9,236 nt of DNA from Alphaproteobacteria bacterium (GCA_026982585.1 JALSGW010000370.1:1-9236); one strand, 5' to 3'; counted from the first letter of the stretch, positions 1-6,340 are shown. Notes: generated by a model not told the origin, from the letters alone. A program made the numbers and translations.

Positions 1-783
1 CGCAATCAGCTCCAGAAGGCCTCCCGTGCCCATCAGCACCGACAGCGCCGCCTCGGTGGTACCGCCCGGGCTTGTGACCGCCCGGCGCAGGGCGGCGGGT
101 TCCGCCTCGCTCTCGGCGAGCAGGGCTCCGGCACCGCTCACCGTCTCCCGCGCAAGCCGCATCGCGAGCCCGGCCGGCAGGCCCAAGCGGGTTCCCGCAG
201 CCCCCATCGCCTCCACCAGCAGGAACACATAGGCGGGCCCGCTTCCCGACAGCGCGGTGACCGCGTGCAGGAGATCCTCCCGATCCAGCCAGTGCACGGT
301 GCCGACCGCCTGGAGGAGGGCCTCTGCGCGCCGTCTTCCGTCGCCGTCCACCGCTTCATTGGCGACCAGCACCGAGGTGCCGCGTCCGACGGCGGCGGGG
401 GTGTTCGGCATCGCCCGCACGATCGGTCGTCGGGCGCCGAAGGCCCGCTCGTAGGCGGCAAGCGGCACCCCGGCCGCGACCGATAAGATGAGTCGGGCCC
501 GCGCCGCCAGGGCGGTGCATTCCCCGAGCACCTGGGGCATCACCTGCGGCTTCACCGCCAGCACCAGAGCATCCGGCACGAGCTCCGCCGGCACCTCCGA
601 GGCCGCCGCGTGGAGGCGGACGGCACCCTTGCGGGCCAACTCCGCCCGGCGCCCGGGGTCGGGCTCCACCACATGGAGATCTTCCGCGGCCAGACCCCGC
701 GCAAGCCAACCGCCCATCAGGGCGCCGCCCATCTGGCCGCCCCCGACCAGCACCACCGTGCCGGACAAATCCTCCGCGCTCAC
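1..783 (-). CDS. proC: Pyrroline-5-carboxylate reductase, C-terminus cut by window edge
   Basis: ProC reduces 1-pyrroline-5-carboxylate to L-proline with NAD(P)H in the cytoplasm, the last step of proline synthesis. The 261 codons visible begin at a GTG (bases 783-781) and run off the left edge without a stop. The family is about 265-280 residues, so perhaps 5-20 residues are missing. I read a Rossmann dinucleotide loop GGGQMG at residues 14-19, the VKPQ strand end at 77-80, RAMPNTPA at 123-130, the helical-domain signature ALSGSGPAY at 177-185 and TSPGGTT at 237-243; these are the classic ProC motifs. The GTG start overlaps the YbjN stop codon in a GTGA, and a purine-rich GAGGGGGAGG lies just upstream inside the YbjN gene, so the two are probably translationally coupled. 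The family call is very secure; only the 3' end is unseen. Confidence 0.96.
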   Translation of the reverse strand, partial: MSAEDLSGTVVLVGGGQMGGALMGGWLARGLAAEDLHVVEPDPGRRAELARKGAVRLHAAASEVPAELVPDALVLAVKPQVMPQVLGECTALAARARLILSVAAGVPLAAYERAFGARRPIVRAMPNTPAAVGRGTSVLVANEAVDGDGRRRAEALLQAVGTVHWLDREDLLHAVTALSGSGPAYVFLLVEAMGAAGTRLGLPAGLAMRLARETVSGAGALLAESEAEPAALRRAVTSPGGTTEAALSVLMGTGGLLELIA

Positions 784-1283
784 GCCTCCCCCTCGGTCTC
801 GAGCAGCGCCGCCATCAGCGCCTCCTCCGGGCTGCGGCCGCCCCAGAGGACGAACTGGAAGGCCGGATAGAAGCGATCGCATTCGCCGGTGGCGATGTCC
901 ACCACCTCCTGCAGCAGCTCTCCGGAGGCATGGGCCCCGTCGCGGAACAGCAGGGTGTGGCGGAAGGCGGGGTGGCGTTGCTCGGACCACAGTTCGAAGT
1001 GGCCGAGCCAGAGCTTCTCGTTGGCCAAGGCGAGCAGACCGTGGACGGCCCGTATTTTCTTCTGAGGCACCTTGAGGTCGAGCACGCAGGCCACCTGCAG
1101 CACCTCGAGGTCGGGATGCCAGCCGAACCAGAGCTTGTAGCCGCACCACTGCCCCGGCACCTCGGCCACCAGCTCCTCGTCGCTGTGCCGGTGGTAAGCC
1201 CACTCCTGGGCTGCGGCCAGCTGTTCGACCAGGTCCAGGGGATTCAAGCCGGAATCCGGCGTCTCCGCGCGCACCGACGACAC
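780..1283 (-). CDS. YbjN domain-containing protein
   Basis: This 167-residue cytoplasmic protein belongs to the YbjN family (a type III secretion chaperone-like fold). Its biochemical role is unknown, and it is often found beside proC in alphaproteobacteria. Recognisable segments are NPLDLVEQL near residues 14-22, the SDEELVAEV stretch at 34-42, the LWLGHFELWSE core at 91-101, and CDRFYPAFQFVLWGG at 135-149. The last is the most conserved part of the alphaproteobacterial version. The frame stays open upstream to 1451, but I chose the GTG at 1283-1281. A perfect GGAGGT (bases 1296-1291) sits 7 bases before it, conservation begins just after it, and the resulting length fits the family (about 160-170). 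The longer reading would run into ubiK. The stop overlaps the proC start by four bases. Confidence 0.9.
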   Translation of the reverse strand: MSSVRAETPDSGLNPLDLVEQLAAAQEWAYHRHSDEELVAEVPGQWCGYKLWFGWHPDLEVLQVACVLDLKVPQKKIRAVHGLLALANEKLWLGHFELWSEQRHPAFRHTLLFRDGAHASGELLQEVVDIATGECDRFYPAFQFVLWGGRSPEEALMAALLETEGEA

Positions 1284-1290
1284 CAAGGTG

Positions 1291-1296
1291 ACCTCC
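1291..1296 (-). promoter_or_regulatory. Ribosome binding site deciding the YbjN start
   Basis: On the minus strand the sequence reads GGAGGT followed by 7 bases and then GTG at 1283. This is an ideal Shine-Dalgarno placement. It is the main reason for rejecting the upstream start near 1451, which would overlap ubiK by about 70 bases. Confidence 0.75.
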
Positions 1297-1380
1297 ACCG
1301 CCCGAAATGCACGACCCTGCGCGCTTGCGCGGCCAGCCTGCCAGAGGAGGGGCTTCGAGACAAGCCACGCGCCGGCGGCA

Positions 1381-1743
1381 TCACCCCGAGGACGCCCCTG
1401 AGGAGGCCGGGCCGCTGCCCTCCTCGCCGCCGCGCCGCCGGCTGCCCGCACGGGTGGTCTTGCGCGCCGATGTCGAGGATCGCCTGCGTGCCTCCAAGGC
1501 TTTGATCCGTTCCTCCAGGGCCGAGACCCGTTCCGCGAGCCGTTCCTGCTCCTCCCGCGCCCGCGCGAGCATCTCCCGCACCGCGTCGAACTCCTCGCGC
1601 GGCACCAGATCCATCTCCACCACGAGCCGTTCGATGCGCTCCCGGATCCGGGTCTCCACCTCCTCCCGCAGCCCGCTCAGGGTGCTGAGCGCCCCGCTCG
1701 CCACCCGGGCCAGGTCCTCGAACAGACGGTTGCTGGTCTGCAT
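1381..1743 (-). CDS. ubiK: UbiK-like accessory factor (BMFP domain protein)
   Basis: This is a 120-residue protein of the membrane fusogenic / UbiK family (BMFP domain). In Enterobacteria UbiK helps assemble or operate the aerobic ubiquinone-biosynthesis complex, and family members form coiled-coil trimers that interact with lipid. Residues 1-85 carry the family pattern: an amphipathic N-terminal helix (MQTSNRLFEDLARVASGAL), a linker, the VPREEFDAVREML segment at 47-59, and a heptad-rich coiled coil to about residue 86. Residues 87-120 are a basic then Ser/Gly-rich tail, likely disordered. I chose the ATG at 1743 because AGGAGG (1754-1749) lies 5 bases upstream and family conservation starts at once. 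The frame is open further upstream but without family similarity. The gene heads the ubiK–YbjN–proC unit; 97 bases separate it from the YbjN start. The role in ubiquinone synthesis is inferred from the family. Confidence 0.88.
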   Translation of the reverse strand: MQTSNRLFEDLARVASGALSTLSGLREEVETRIRERIERLVVEMDLVPREEFDAVREMLARAREEQERLAERVSALEERIKALEARRRSSTSARKTTRAGSRRRGGEEGSGPASSGASSG

Positions 1744-1775
1744 GGGCTCCTCCTGTGCGGGCCCCTCCGGCAAGC

Positions 1776-1806
1776 AGCATATCGCCCCGTACCGCCGCCA
1801 CGACAA
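1776..1806 (-). promoter_or_regulatory. Weak candidate promoter for ubiK
   Basis: On the minus strand TTGTCG (1806-1801) and TATGCT (1781-1776) each match the sigma-70 consensus at four of six positions, but the 19-base spacer is long. It lies about 33 bases upstream of the ubiK start, which is plausible. It is only a candidate. Confidence 0.25.
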
Positions 1807-1900
1807 GGGTGCAGGCCAGGCCCGGATCCGATACCCGGCGCCGCGCGGGCGATCCCCACCCGCTGGTCCCGCACCCCCGACTGGGCTAGGTTGAGCGCGC

Positions 1901-1918
1901 CGCGGGCGCCTGCCCGCG
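1901..1918 (+). promoter_or_regulatory. Hairpin in the leader of the ABC ATPase gene
   Basis: CGCGGGC (1901-1907) is followed by GCCT and then GCCCGCG (1912-1918): a perfect seven-base-pair, all-GC stem with a four-base loop. It lies in the 206-base divergent space between ubiK and the ABC ATPase gene, 26 bases before that gene's GAGGG. It has no T-run, so it does not look like a plain intrinsic terminator on either strand. It could be an mRNA leader structure or a palindromic protein-binding site, or a chance event in GC-rich DNA. Confidence 0.4.
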
Positions 1919-1944
1919 CAGGACATCGATCGGGCGGCAGCACC

Positions 1945-1949
1945 GAGGG
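1945..1949 (+). promoter_or_regulatory. Ribosome binding site of the ABC ATPase, start-ambiguous
   Basis: GAGGG abuts the ATG at 1950, leaving no spacer, but lies 6 bases from an in-frame GTG at 1956. Ribosome spacing therefore favours the GTG, which would shorten the protein by two residues. Confidence 0.5.
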
Positions 1950-3116
1950 ATGACGGTGACGGAGGGGCCTTCGCAGGGCCAGACCATCGTCCGTTTCGAG
2001 GCGGTGGACAAGAGCTACGACGGCGAGACGCTGGTGGTCCGGGACCTGCATCTCGCGGTGCGGGCGGGGGAGTTCCTGACCCTGCTCGGACCCTCGGGAT
2101 CCGGCAAGACCACTTGCCTCTTGATGCTGGCCGGCTTCGAGACCGTGACCCGGGGGGAGATCTACCTCAAGGGCCGGCCGCTTTCCGGCGTGCCGCCGCA
2201 TCGGCGCGGCATCGGCATGGTGTTCCAGAACTACGCCCTGTTCCCGCACATGACGGTGGAGGAGAACCTCGCCTTTCCCCTCGAGGTGCGGCGGCTTTCC
2301 CGGGACGCCATCCGCGCCCGGGTGCGGCGCGCGCTCGAGATGGTCCAGCTGGTGGGCTTCGGGAACCGGCGGCCGGGTCAGCTCTCGGGCGGCCAGCAGC
2401 AGCGGGTGGCGCTCGCCCGCGCGCTGGTGTTCGAGCCCGAGATCGTGCTCATGGACGAACCGCTCGGCGCGCTCGACAAACAGCTGCGGGAGAACATGCA
2501 GATGGAGCTGAAACAGCTCCATCAAAAGCTCGGGGTGACGGTGGTCTACGTCACCCACGACCAGAGCGAAGCGCTCACCCTCTCGGATCGGGTCGCGGTG
2601 TTCCACGAGGGGCGCATCCAGCAGCTGGCGCCGCCGCGGGTGCTGTACGAGGAGCCGGAGAACGCCTTCGTCGCCGGTTTCATCGGCGAGAACAACCGGC
2701 TCGTCGGGGTGGTGCGGGAGCTCAGGGGCGGTTTGTGCCGGGTCGAGACCCCGCTCGGACCGATCTGGGCCCGGGCGGTGCGCTGCGGTGCGGTGGGGGA
2801 GCCCACATTGCTCTCGCTGCGCCCCGAGCGGCTGTTGCTCGAGCCGCCGCACCCGATCGCGAACCGCTGGTGCGCGCGCATCCGGGAGCTGATCTATCAC
2901 GGCGACCACTGGCGGGTGCGGCTCTGTCACCCGTCCGGGGTGGAGATGATCCTCAAGCTTCCCAACCAGCCGGGTCAGCGCACCCTGGTGGTCGGGGAGG
3001 AGGTGGAAGTCGGCTTCGCGGCCGAGGATTGCCGGGCGTTGGACGCGCCGTCCGGCACCGGACCCCCGGTCCCGTCCGGGGAAGGTGCGGAGGCGGCCAG
3101 CCTGGTCGGCCGCTAG
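1950..3116 (+). CDS. ABC transporter ATP-binding protein, PotA/polyamine-importer type
   Basis: This is a 388-residue ATPase subunit of an importer-type ABC transporter, working at the inner membrane with a permease pair. It has Walker A GPSGSGKT at residues 47-54, Q-loop Gln93 in the VFQNYALFPHMTV run typical of PotA/FbpC-type ATPases, signature LSGGQ at 145-149, Walker B IVLMDEP at 165-171, D-loop GALD at 173-176 and H-loop His203. A TOBE-type regulatory domain follows from about residue 250 to 355, then a low-complexity tail. All catalytic residues are intact. The best family match by eye is spermidine/putrescine-like importers, but substrate is not readable. No permease or solute-binding gene is adjacent: the next gene converges 43 bases downstream. 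The start is uncertain: GAGGG (1945-1949) touches the ATG at 1950, whereas the GTG at 1956, two codons later, has a normal 6-base spacing. Confidence 0.93.
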   Translation: MTVTEGPSQGQTIVRFEAVDKSYDGETLVVRDLHLAVRAGEFLTLLGPSGSGKTTCLLMLAGFETVTRGEIYLKGRPLSGVPPHRRGIGMVFQNYALFPHMTVEENLAFPLEVRRLSRDAIRARVRRALEMVQLVGFGNRRPGQLSGGQQQRVALARALVFEPEIVLMDEPLGALDKQLRENMQMELKQLHQKLGVTVVYVTHDQSEALTLSDRVAVFHEGRIQQLAPPRVLYEEPENAFVAGFIGENNRLVGVVRELRGGLCRVETPLGPIWARAVRCGAVGEPTLLSLRPERLLLEPPHPIANRWCARIRELIYHGDHWRVRLCHPSGVEMILKLPNQPGQRTLVVGEEVEVGFAAEDCRALDAPSGTGPPVPSGEGAEAASLVGR

Positions 3117-3117
3117 G

Positions 3118-3137
3118 AGCGGCACAGGGACGCCGCT
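3118..3137. terminator. Possible bidirectional terminator hairpin between convergent genes
   Basis: AGCGGC (3118-3123), an 8-base loop and GCCGCT (3132-3137) form a perfect six-base-pair stem. It starts two bases after the ABC ATPase stop codon, within the 43-base gap to the oppositely oriented prephenate dehydratase. Location and symmetry fit a shared terminator, but no clear T-run follows on either strand. A second palindrome, GCCGCGGC, lies at 3147-3154 or so. Confidence 0.4.
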
Positions 3138-3159
3138 GCGATCTTGCCGCGGCTTGTGA

Positions 3160-4023
3160 TCAGGCACGCTCCGCCATGGCGATGCGGAAGGGATCGGCGG
3201 GATAGACCCCCAGGATCTCCACCTCCTGGGCGAAGAAGCGCAGCTCCTCGAAGGCCAAGGCGACCGAACGATCCTCGGGATGGCCCATGATGTCGGCGTA
3301 GAACTGGGCCTGGGTGAAGCTGCCGTCGATGTAGCTCTCGAGCTTGAGCATGTTCACGCCGTTGGTGGCGAAGCCGCCGAGCGCCTTGTAGAGGGCAGCG
3401 GGGACGTTGCGCACCCGGAAGAGGAAGCTGGTGATCACCGGCCCCGATCCGGCCGGCGGGTAGGCGGGCTCCCGTGCCAGCAACAAAAAGCGGGTGGTGT
3501 TGTGTTCCGCGTCCTCGATGTCCGAGGCGAGGATCTCGAGCCCGTAGATCTCGGCGGCGAGCTCGGAGGCGATGGCGGCAAGGCTGGGGTCCTTGGCGGC
3601 CGCCACCTCCATGGCCGCGCCGGCGGTGTCCGCCACCACCCGCGATCGGTAGCCGTGCCGGCGCAGGAAGGCCCGGCACTGGCCGAGGGCGTGGGTGTGG
3701 GAGAGCACCGTGCGCACGGTCTCGAGCCGCGCTCCCGGCACCCCCAGCAGATGGTGGCGCACCCGCAGGAAGCGTTCGCCCACGATGTGCAGGCCGCCGT
3801 GGGGCAGGAGATGGTGGACGTCCGCCACCCGGCCGGCGACGGTGTTGTCGACCGGGATCATGGCCAGGCGCGCGCGCCCCTCGCGCACCGCGGCAAACAC
3901 GTCCTCGAAGGATTCGCAGGCCAGCACCTGATAGTCGGCGAACGCCTCCCGGCACACCAGATGGGAATAGGCGCCGGGATGGCCCTGGAAAGCGATGGTG
4001 CGGCGGGGATCGCTCGCGCTCAC
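3160..4023 (-). CDS. pheA: Prephenate dehydratase (monofunctional, with ACT domain)
   Basis: This 287-residue cytoplasmic enzyme converts prephenate to phenylpyruvate, the committed step to phenylalanine. The catalytic periplasmic-binding-protein-like domain spans about residues 8-185. It begins IAFQGHPGAYS (10-20), has the VDNTVAGRV segment near 58-66, and includes the catalytic TTRF element at 176-179 (in HNTTRFLLL). An ACT domain follows at about 196-280, containing GFATNGVNMLKLESY at 217-231, where phenylalanine would bind for feedback inhibition. There is no chorismate mutase domain, so this is the monofunctional form. Its start is a GTG (4023-4021) that overlaps the kdsB stop in a GTGA, with GAGGAG (4037-4032) 8 bases upstream inside kdsB. 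The two genes are therefore almost certainly cotranscribed and translationally coupled. The ESRP motif of some ACT domains reads ESYI here, a form I recall from alphaproteobacterial homologues. Confidence 0.96.
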   Translation of the reverse strand: MSASDPRRTIAFQGHPGAYSHLVCREAFADYQVLACESFEDVFAAVREGRARLAMIPVDNTVAGRVADVHHLLPHGGLHIVGERFLRVRHHLLGVPGARLETVRTVLSHTHALGQCRAFLRRHGYRSRVVADTAGAAMEVAAAKDPSLAAIASELAAEIYGLEILASDIEDAEHNTTRFLLLAREPAYPPAGSGPVITSFLFRVRNVPAALYKALGGFATNGVNMLKLESYIDGSFTQAQFYADIMGHPEDRSVALAFEELRFFAQEVEILGVYPADPFRIAMAERA

Positions 4024-4769
4024 CGGTCCTTCTCCTCGGCGATCAGCGCCCGCGCCTGCTCGAGGTCCTCCGCCGTGTCCACCCCGAGGGGCACGGTGTC
4101 CACGGTGCGCACGCCGATGGTCATGCCCGCCTCGAGCGCCCTCAGCTGCTCGAGCCGCTCGCGGCGCTCGAGCGGGCTCGGCGGCAGCCGGGCGAACCGT
4201 TCGAGGGCATCACGGGTGTAGGCGTAGATGCCGATGTGGTGCCAGACCGGCCCGAGCCCGGTGGGCGCGGGGGCCCGGGTGAAGTAGAGCGCACGCCCGA
4301 GCTCCGGCCGCTGGGGCAGGAAGCTCACCACCGCCTTGACCACATGCGGGCTGTCCCGGTCGCGGGGATCGGCGCTTTCCGCAACCAGGGTGGCGATGTC
4401 GCAGCCGAGCGCGTCCAGGGGCTCGAGCACGTGGCGCAGGATGCGCGGCTCGGCGGTGGGAAGGTCGCCCTGGAAGTTGATCACCCGCCGGTAACGGCGC
4501 TCGGGATCGATGCGCGCGAGGGCCTGGAAGATGCGGTCGGTTCCCGAGGGCAGCGACGGCTCGGTGAGCACCGCGCGGCCGCCGTGGCGCTCCACCGCCT
4601 CCCGGATGTGGTGTTCGGCACAGGCCACCCACACCGGCCCCACCGCCGCCTCCACCGCCCGGCGCCAGACATGCACGATCATGGGCTCGCCGGCGATGTC
4701 CAAAAGCGGCTTGTTGGGCAGCCGTCGCGAGGCCAGCCGCGCCGGGATCAGCACCACCGTCTCGTGCAC
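4020..4769 (-). CDS. kdsB: 3-deoxy-manno-octulosonate cytidylyltransferase (CMP-Kdo synthetase)
   Basis: KdsB activates Kdo with CTP to give CMP-Kdo, the sugar donor for the lipopolysaccharide inner core, in the cytoplasm. The 249-residue product matches the usual length. Visible motifs are the nucleotide-binding IPARLASRRLPNKPL at residues 8-22, SGTDRI at 75-80, the metal/nucleotide site FQGDLP at 99-104, WHHIGIYAY at 176-184, LEQLRALEAG at 206-215 and GVDTAEDLE at 229-237. I chose the GTG at 4769-4767: the conserved VLIPARL strand begins five residues later, and GGGAGGG lies 10 bases upstream. The frame is open far upstream, but that part is antisense to the cytochrome gene. It is the first gene of the kdsB–pheA pair and diverges from the cytochrome c gene across 117 bases. 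Its presence implies a Gram-negative organism with Kdo-containing lipopolysaccharide. Confidence 0.95.
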   Translation of the reverse strand: MHETVVLIPARLASRRLPNKPLLDIAGEPMIVHVWRRAVEAAVGPVWVACAEHHIREAVERHGGRAVLTEPSLPSGTDRIFQALARIDPERRYRRVINFQGDLPTAEPRILRHVLEPLDALGCDIATLVAESADPRDRDSPHVVKAVVSFLPQRPELGRALYFTRAPAPTGLGPVWHHIGIYAYTRDALERFARLPPSPLERRERLEQLRALEAGMTIGVRTVDTVPLGVDTAEDLEQARALIAEEKDR

Positions 4770-4806
4770 CGCTCGCCGTCCCTCCCGCTCGGGCGCGAAC
4801 TTGACC

Positions 4807-4850
4807 GCGGGCAGCGGGCGCGATACCGAGCGTTCGGGCGCGCTGCCCGC
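4807..4850. repeat. Inverted repeat in the kdsB / cytochrome c divergent region
   Basis: GCGGGCAGCG (4807-4816) and its exact reverse complement CGCTGCCCGC (4841-4850) are separated by 24 bases. Within it, GGGCGCG occurs twice in direct orientation (4816-4822 and 4836-4842), 20 bases apart. A short CCGA-N4-TCGG lies between them (4826-4837). A -35-like TTGACC (4801-4806) precedes the left arm, but no good -10 follows. The arrangement could be an operator for one or both divergent genes, or a leader hairpin of either transcript. Confidence 0.45.
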
Positions 4851-4886
4851 TGTCAGCCGCGGACCATCAGGATACGGGACGCTTCT

Positions 4887-5447
4887 ATGGCACCCTCGCT
4901 CGAGACCAACAAGATCGTCGGCTCCATCCTCACCGCCCTCTTGATTGCGGTGGGCTCGGCCAATATCGCCCGCATCCTCTACAAACCGGAGAAGCTCGAG
5001 GAGCCGGTGGTGCGCTTCGCCGAGGAGGGAGAGGCCGAGGGGGCGATGGCGGCCGAGGCGGCCGAGCCGGAGGCGCCCGCCGAGGAGGAGCCGATCACCG
5101 CGCTGATCGCCCAGGCGGACCTCGACCGCGGCGCCCAGGTGGCGCGCGCCTGCGCCGCCTGCCACAGCCTCGAGAAGGGCGGACCCACCAAGGTGGGGCC
5201 CAATCTGTGGGGGGTTGTCGGGCGGCCGGTGGCCTCGGTGGAGGGCTTCTCCTATTCGAGCGCCCTTCAGGGTTTGGGCGGCGTGTGGGACTACGAACGG
5301 CTGGATGCCTTCCTCGCCGATCCCAAGGGCTTCGCCCCGGGCAACCGCATGGCCTTTCGCGGCGTGCGCAAGCGCGCGGACCGGGCCGCCCTGATCGCCT
5401 ATCTCAGGAGCCTCGCCGACGAACCGGCGCCGCTTCCCGAGCGCTGA
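4887..5447 (+). CDS. cycM: Membrane-anchored class I cytochrome c, CycM (c552) type
   Basis: This 186-residue electron carrier is anchored in the inner membrane with its haem domain in the periplasm. In alphaproteobacteria CycM-type proteins pass electrons from the bc1 complex to terminal oxidase. Residues 10-31 form one uncleaved-looking transmembrane helix. Residues 40-70 are a flexible, strongly acidic Ala/Glu/Pro linker. The haem domain spans about 74-177, with CAACH at 89-93 (covalent haem, His93 ligand), GPNLWGVVGRP at 104-114 and the likely axial Met155 in GNRMAFRG. The start is the ATG at 4887; it puts the helix at the N-terminus as expected, though the ribosome binding site is weak. 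The frame is open far upstream to 3474, but that stretch is antisense to kdsB and pheA. The next gene starts one base after the stop. Synteny with kdsB and pheA is typical of alphaproteobacteria. Confidence 0.94.
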   Translation: MAPSLETNKIVGSILTALLIAVGSANIARILYKPEKLEEPVVRFAEEGEAEGAMAAEAAEPEAPAEEEPITALIAQADLDRGAQVARACAACHSLEKGGPTKVGPNLWGVVGRPVASVEGFSYSSALQGLGGVWDYERLDAFLADPKGFAPGNRMAFRGVRKRADRAALIAYLRSLADEPAPLPER

Positions 5448-5448
5448 C

Positions 5449-6222
5449 GTGGATCCGCTGCGCTACCTGCCCCTCGCCTTGGAACTTGCGGATCTGGCCG
5501 GGGAGGTGGTGCGCGCCCATTTCCGCACCCCGCTCGATGTCGAGCGCAAGGAGGACGAGAGCCCGGTGACCGCCGCCGACCGCAAGGCGGAGGAGGTGAT
5601 GCGGCGGCGGCTTGCGGAAGCGGTGCCGGACCACGCGGTGTGGGGCGAGGAATACGCCCATCGCGAGGGCCGCGCGCCCTTCGCCTGGTGTCTCGATCCC
5701 ATCGACGGCACCAAGGCCTTCATCACCGGCCGTCCCCTGTTCGCGGTGCTGGTGGCGCTGTTGTTCGAGGGCCGTCCGGTGCTCACGGTGGTCGATCAGC
5801 CCATCCTCGGCGACCGCTGGACCGCCTGCCGCGGCCACGGGGCCCGTTGGAACGGCCGCCCCATCCGCACGCGGCCCTGTCCGGAGCTGGCGCGGGCGAG
5901 CGCCTCGGCCACCAGTCCGGACATGTTCGCAAGCCCAGCCCAAAAGCGCGCCCTCGCCCGAGTCCAGGAACGGGTGGGGCTCATGGTGTGGGGCGGCGAT
6001 GCGGTGGGCTATGCGCTCATGGCGAGCGGCTTCGTCGACGTGGTGGTGGAGGCGAGCCTCAAGCCTTACGACTATCTGCCGCTCGTGCCGCTGATCGAGG
6101 AGGCCGGGGGCCGCATCAGCGACTGGCAGGGGCGTCCGCTCGGGCTGGATTCGGCGGGCGAGGTGGTGGCGGTGGGCGATCCGCGTCTGCACGCGCCGCT
6201 TCTCGAGCTGCTGGCCGGCTGA
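5449..6222 (+). CDS. hisN: Inositol monophosphatase-family phosphatase, probable histidinol-phosphatase HisN
   Basis: This 257-residue Mg-dependent phosphatase most likely hydrolyses L-histidinol phosphate to histidinol in histidine synthesis. The IMPase fold is shown by ESPVTAADRKAE at 37-48, the metal ligands GEE at 66-68, the signature DPIDGTKAF at 83-91, and WGGDAVGYALMASG at 181-194 with EASLKPYDY at 201-209 (Asp208 the third metal site). The wording WGGD plus EA-LKPYD is what I associate with HisN rather than CysQ or SuhB, but members of this family cross over in function. CysQ (3'(2'),5'-bisphosphate nucleotidase) and inositol monophosphatase remain alternatives. The GTG start at 5449 comes a single base after the cytochrome stop, with no strong Shine-Dalgarno, suggesting translation by reinitiation from the upstream gene. 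Length is normal. Confidence 0.85.
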   Translation: MDPLRYLPLALELADLAGEVVRAHFRTPLDVERKEDESPVTAADRKAEEVMRRRLAEAVPDHAVWGEEYAHREGRAPFAWCLDPIDGTKAFITGRPLFAVLVALLFEGRPVLTVVDQPILGDRWTACRGHGARWNGRPIRTRPCPELARASASATSPDMFASPAQKRALARVQERVGLMVWGGDAVGYALMASGFVDVVVEASLKPYDYLPLVPLIEEAGGRISDWQGRPLGLDSAGEVVAVGDPRLHAPLLELLAG

Positions 6223-6257
6223 GCGCTCCCGCGCGGCAGGCGCTGCGGGCCTAGGGC

Positions 6258-6286
6258 TCGACAGGACGCCCGCTCCCGCCTAGAAA
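6258..6286 (+). promoter_or_regulatory. Candidate sigma-70 promoter for the coxGSL operon
   Basis: TCGACA (6258-6263, five of six to the -35 consensus) is followed by exactly 17 bases and then TAGAAA (6281-6286, four of six to the -10). Both lie in the 118-base gap after hisN. The AT-rich patch 6281-6298 stands out in this GC-rich DNA. Predicted transcription would begin near 6293, giving a leader of about 48 bases before coxG. Confidence 0.5.
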
Positions 6287-6340
6287 AGGCTTTGAATTCG
6301 CAAGGCGTGGCCGTCGCCCACGGGGAGGGGGAGGTCCGGG

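Noticed and set aside
1284..1380. Small gene or terminator between ubiK and the YbjN gene
   Set aside because: The 97 bases hold a good ribosome binding site for YbjN but no additional supported reading frame and no hairpin with a T-run. CGCGCTTGCGCG at 1320-1331 has too small a loop.
1677..3167. A 496-codon open frame antisense to the ABC ATPase
   Set aside because: Its composition is a mirror of the sense gene in high-GC DNA (rich in His, Arg, Pro, Leu), it shows no domain, and the sense strand encodes an intact ATPase with every motif.
3331..3363. Loss of the ESRP feedback motif in the prephenate dehydratase ACT domain
   Set aside because: The ESY variant in a GVNMLKLESY context is, as I recall, normal in alphaproteobacterial homologues, so it does not indicate loss of phenylalanine control.
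3474..4886. A long N-terminal extension of the cytochrome c frame
   Set aside because: This stretch lies antisense to pheA and kdsB and is Arg/Pro/Gly-rich with no similarity. The true start at 4887 places the membrane helix at the N-terminus as in CycM.
4770..5165. An upstream extension of kdsB into the cytochrome gene
   Set aside because: It would overlap the divergent cytochrome gene and adds 132 residues before the conserved VLIPARL strand that normally begins KdsB.
6222..6249. Terminator after hisN
   Set aside because: Only interrupted five-base stems can be drawn (AGCGC/GCGCT or CCCGC/GCGGG, mutually exclusive) and there is no T-run.
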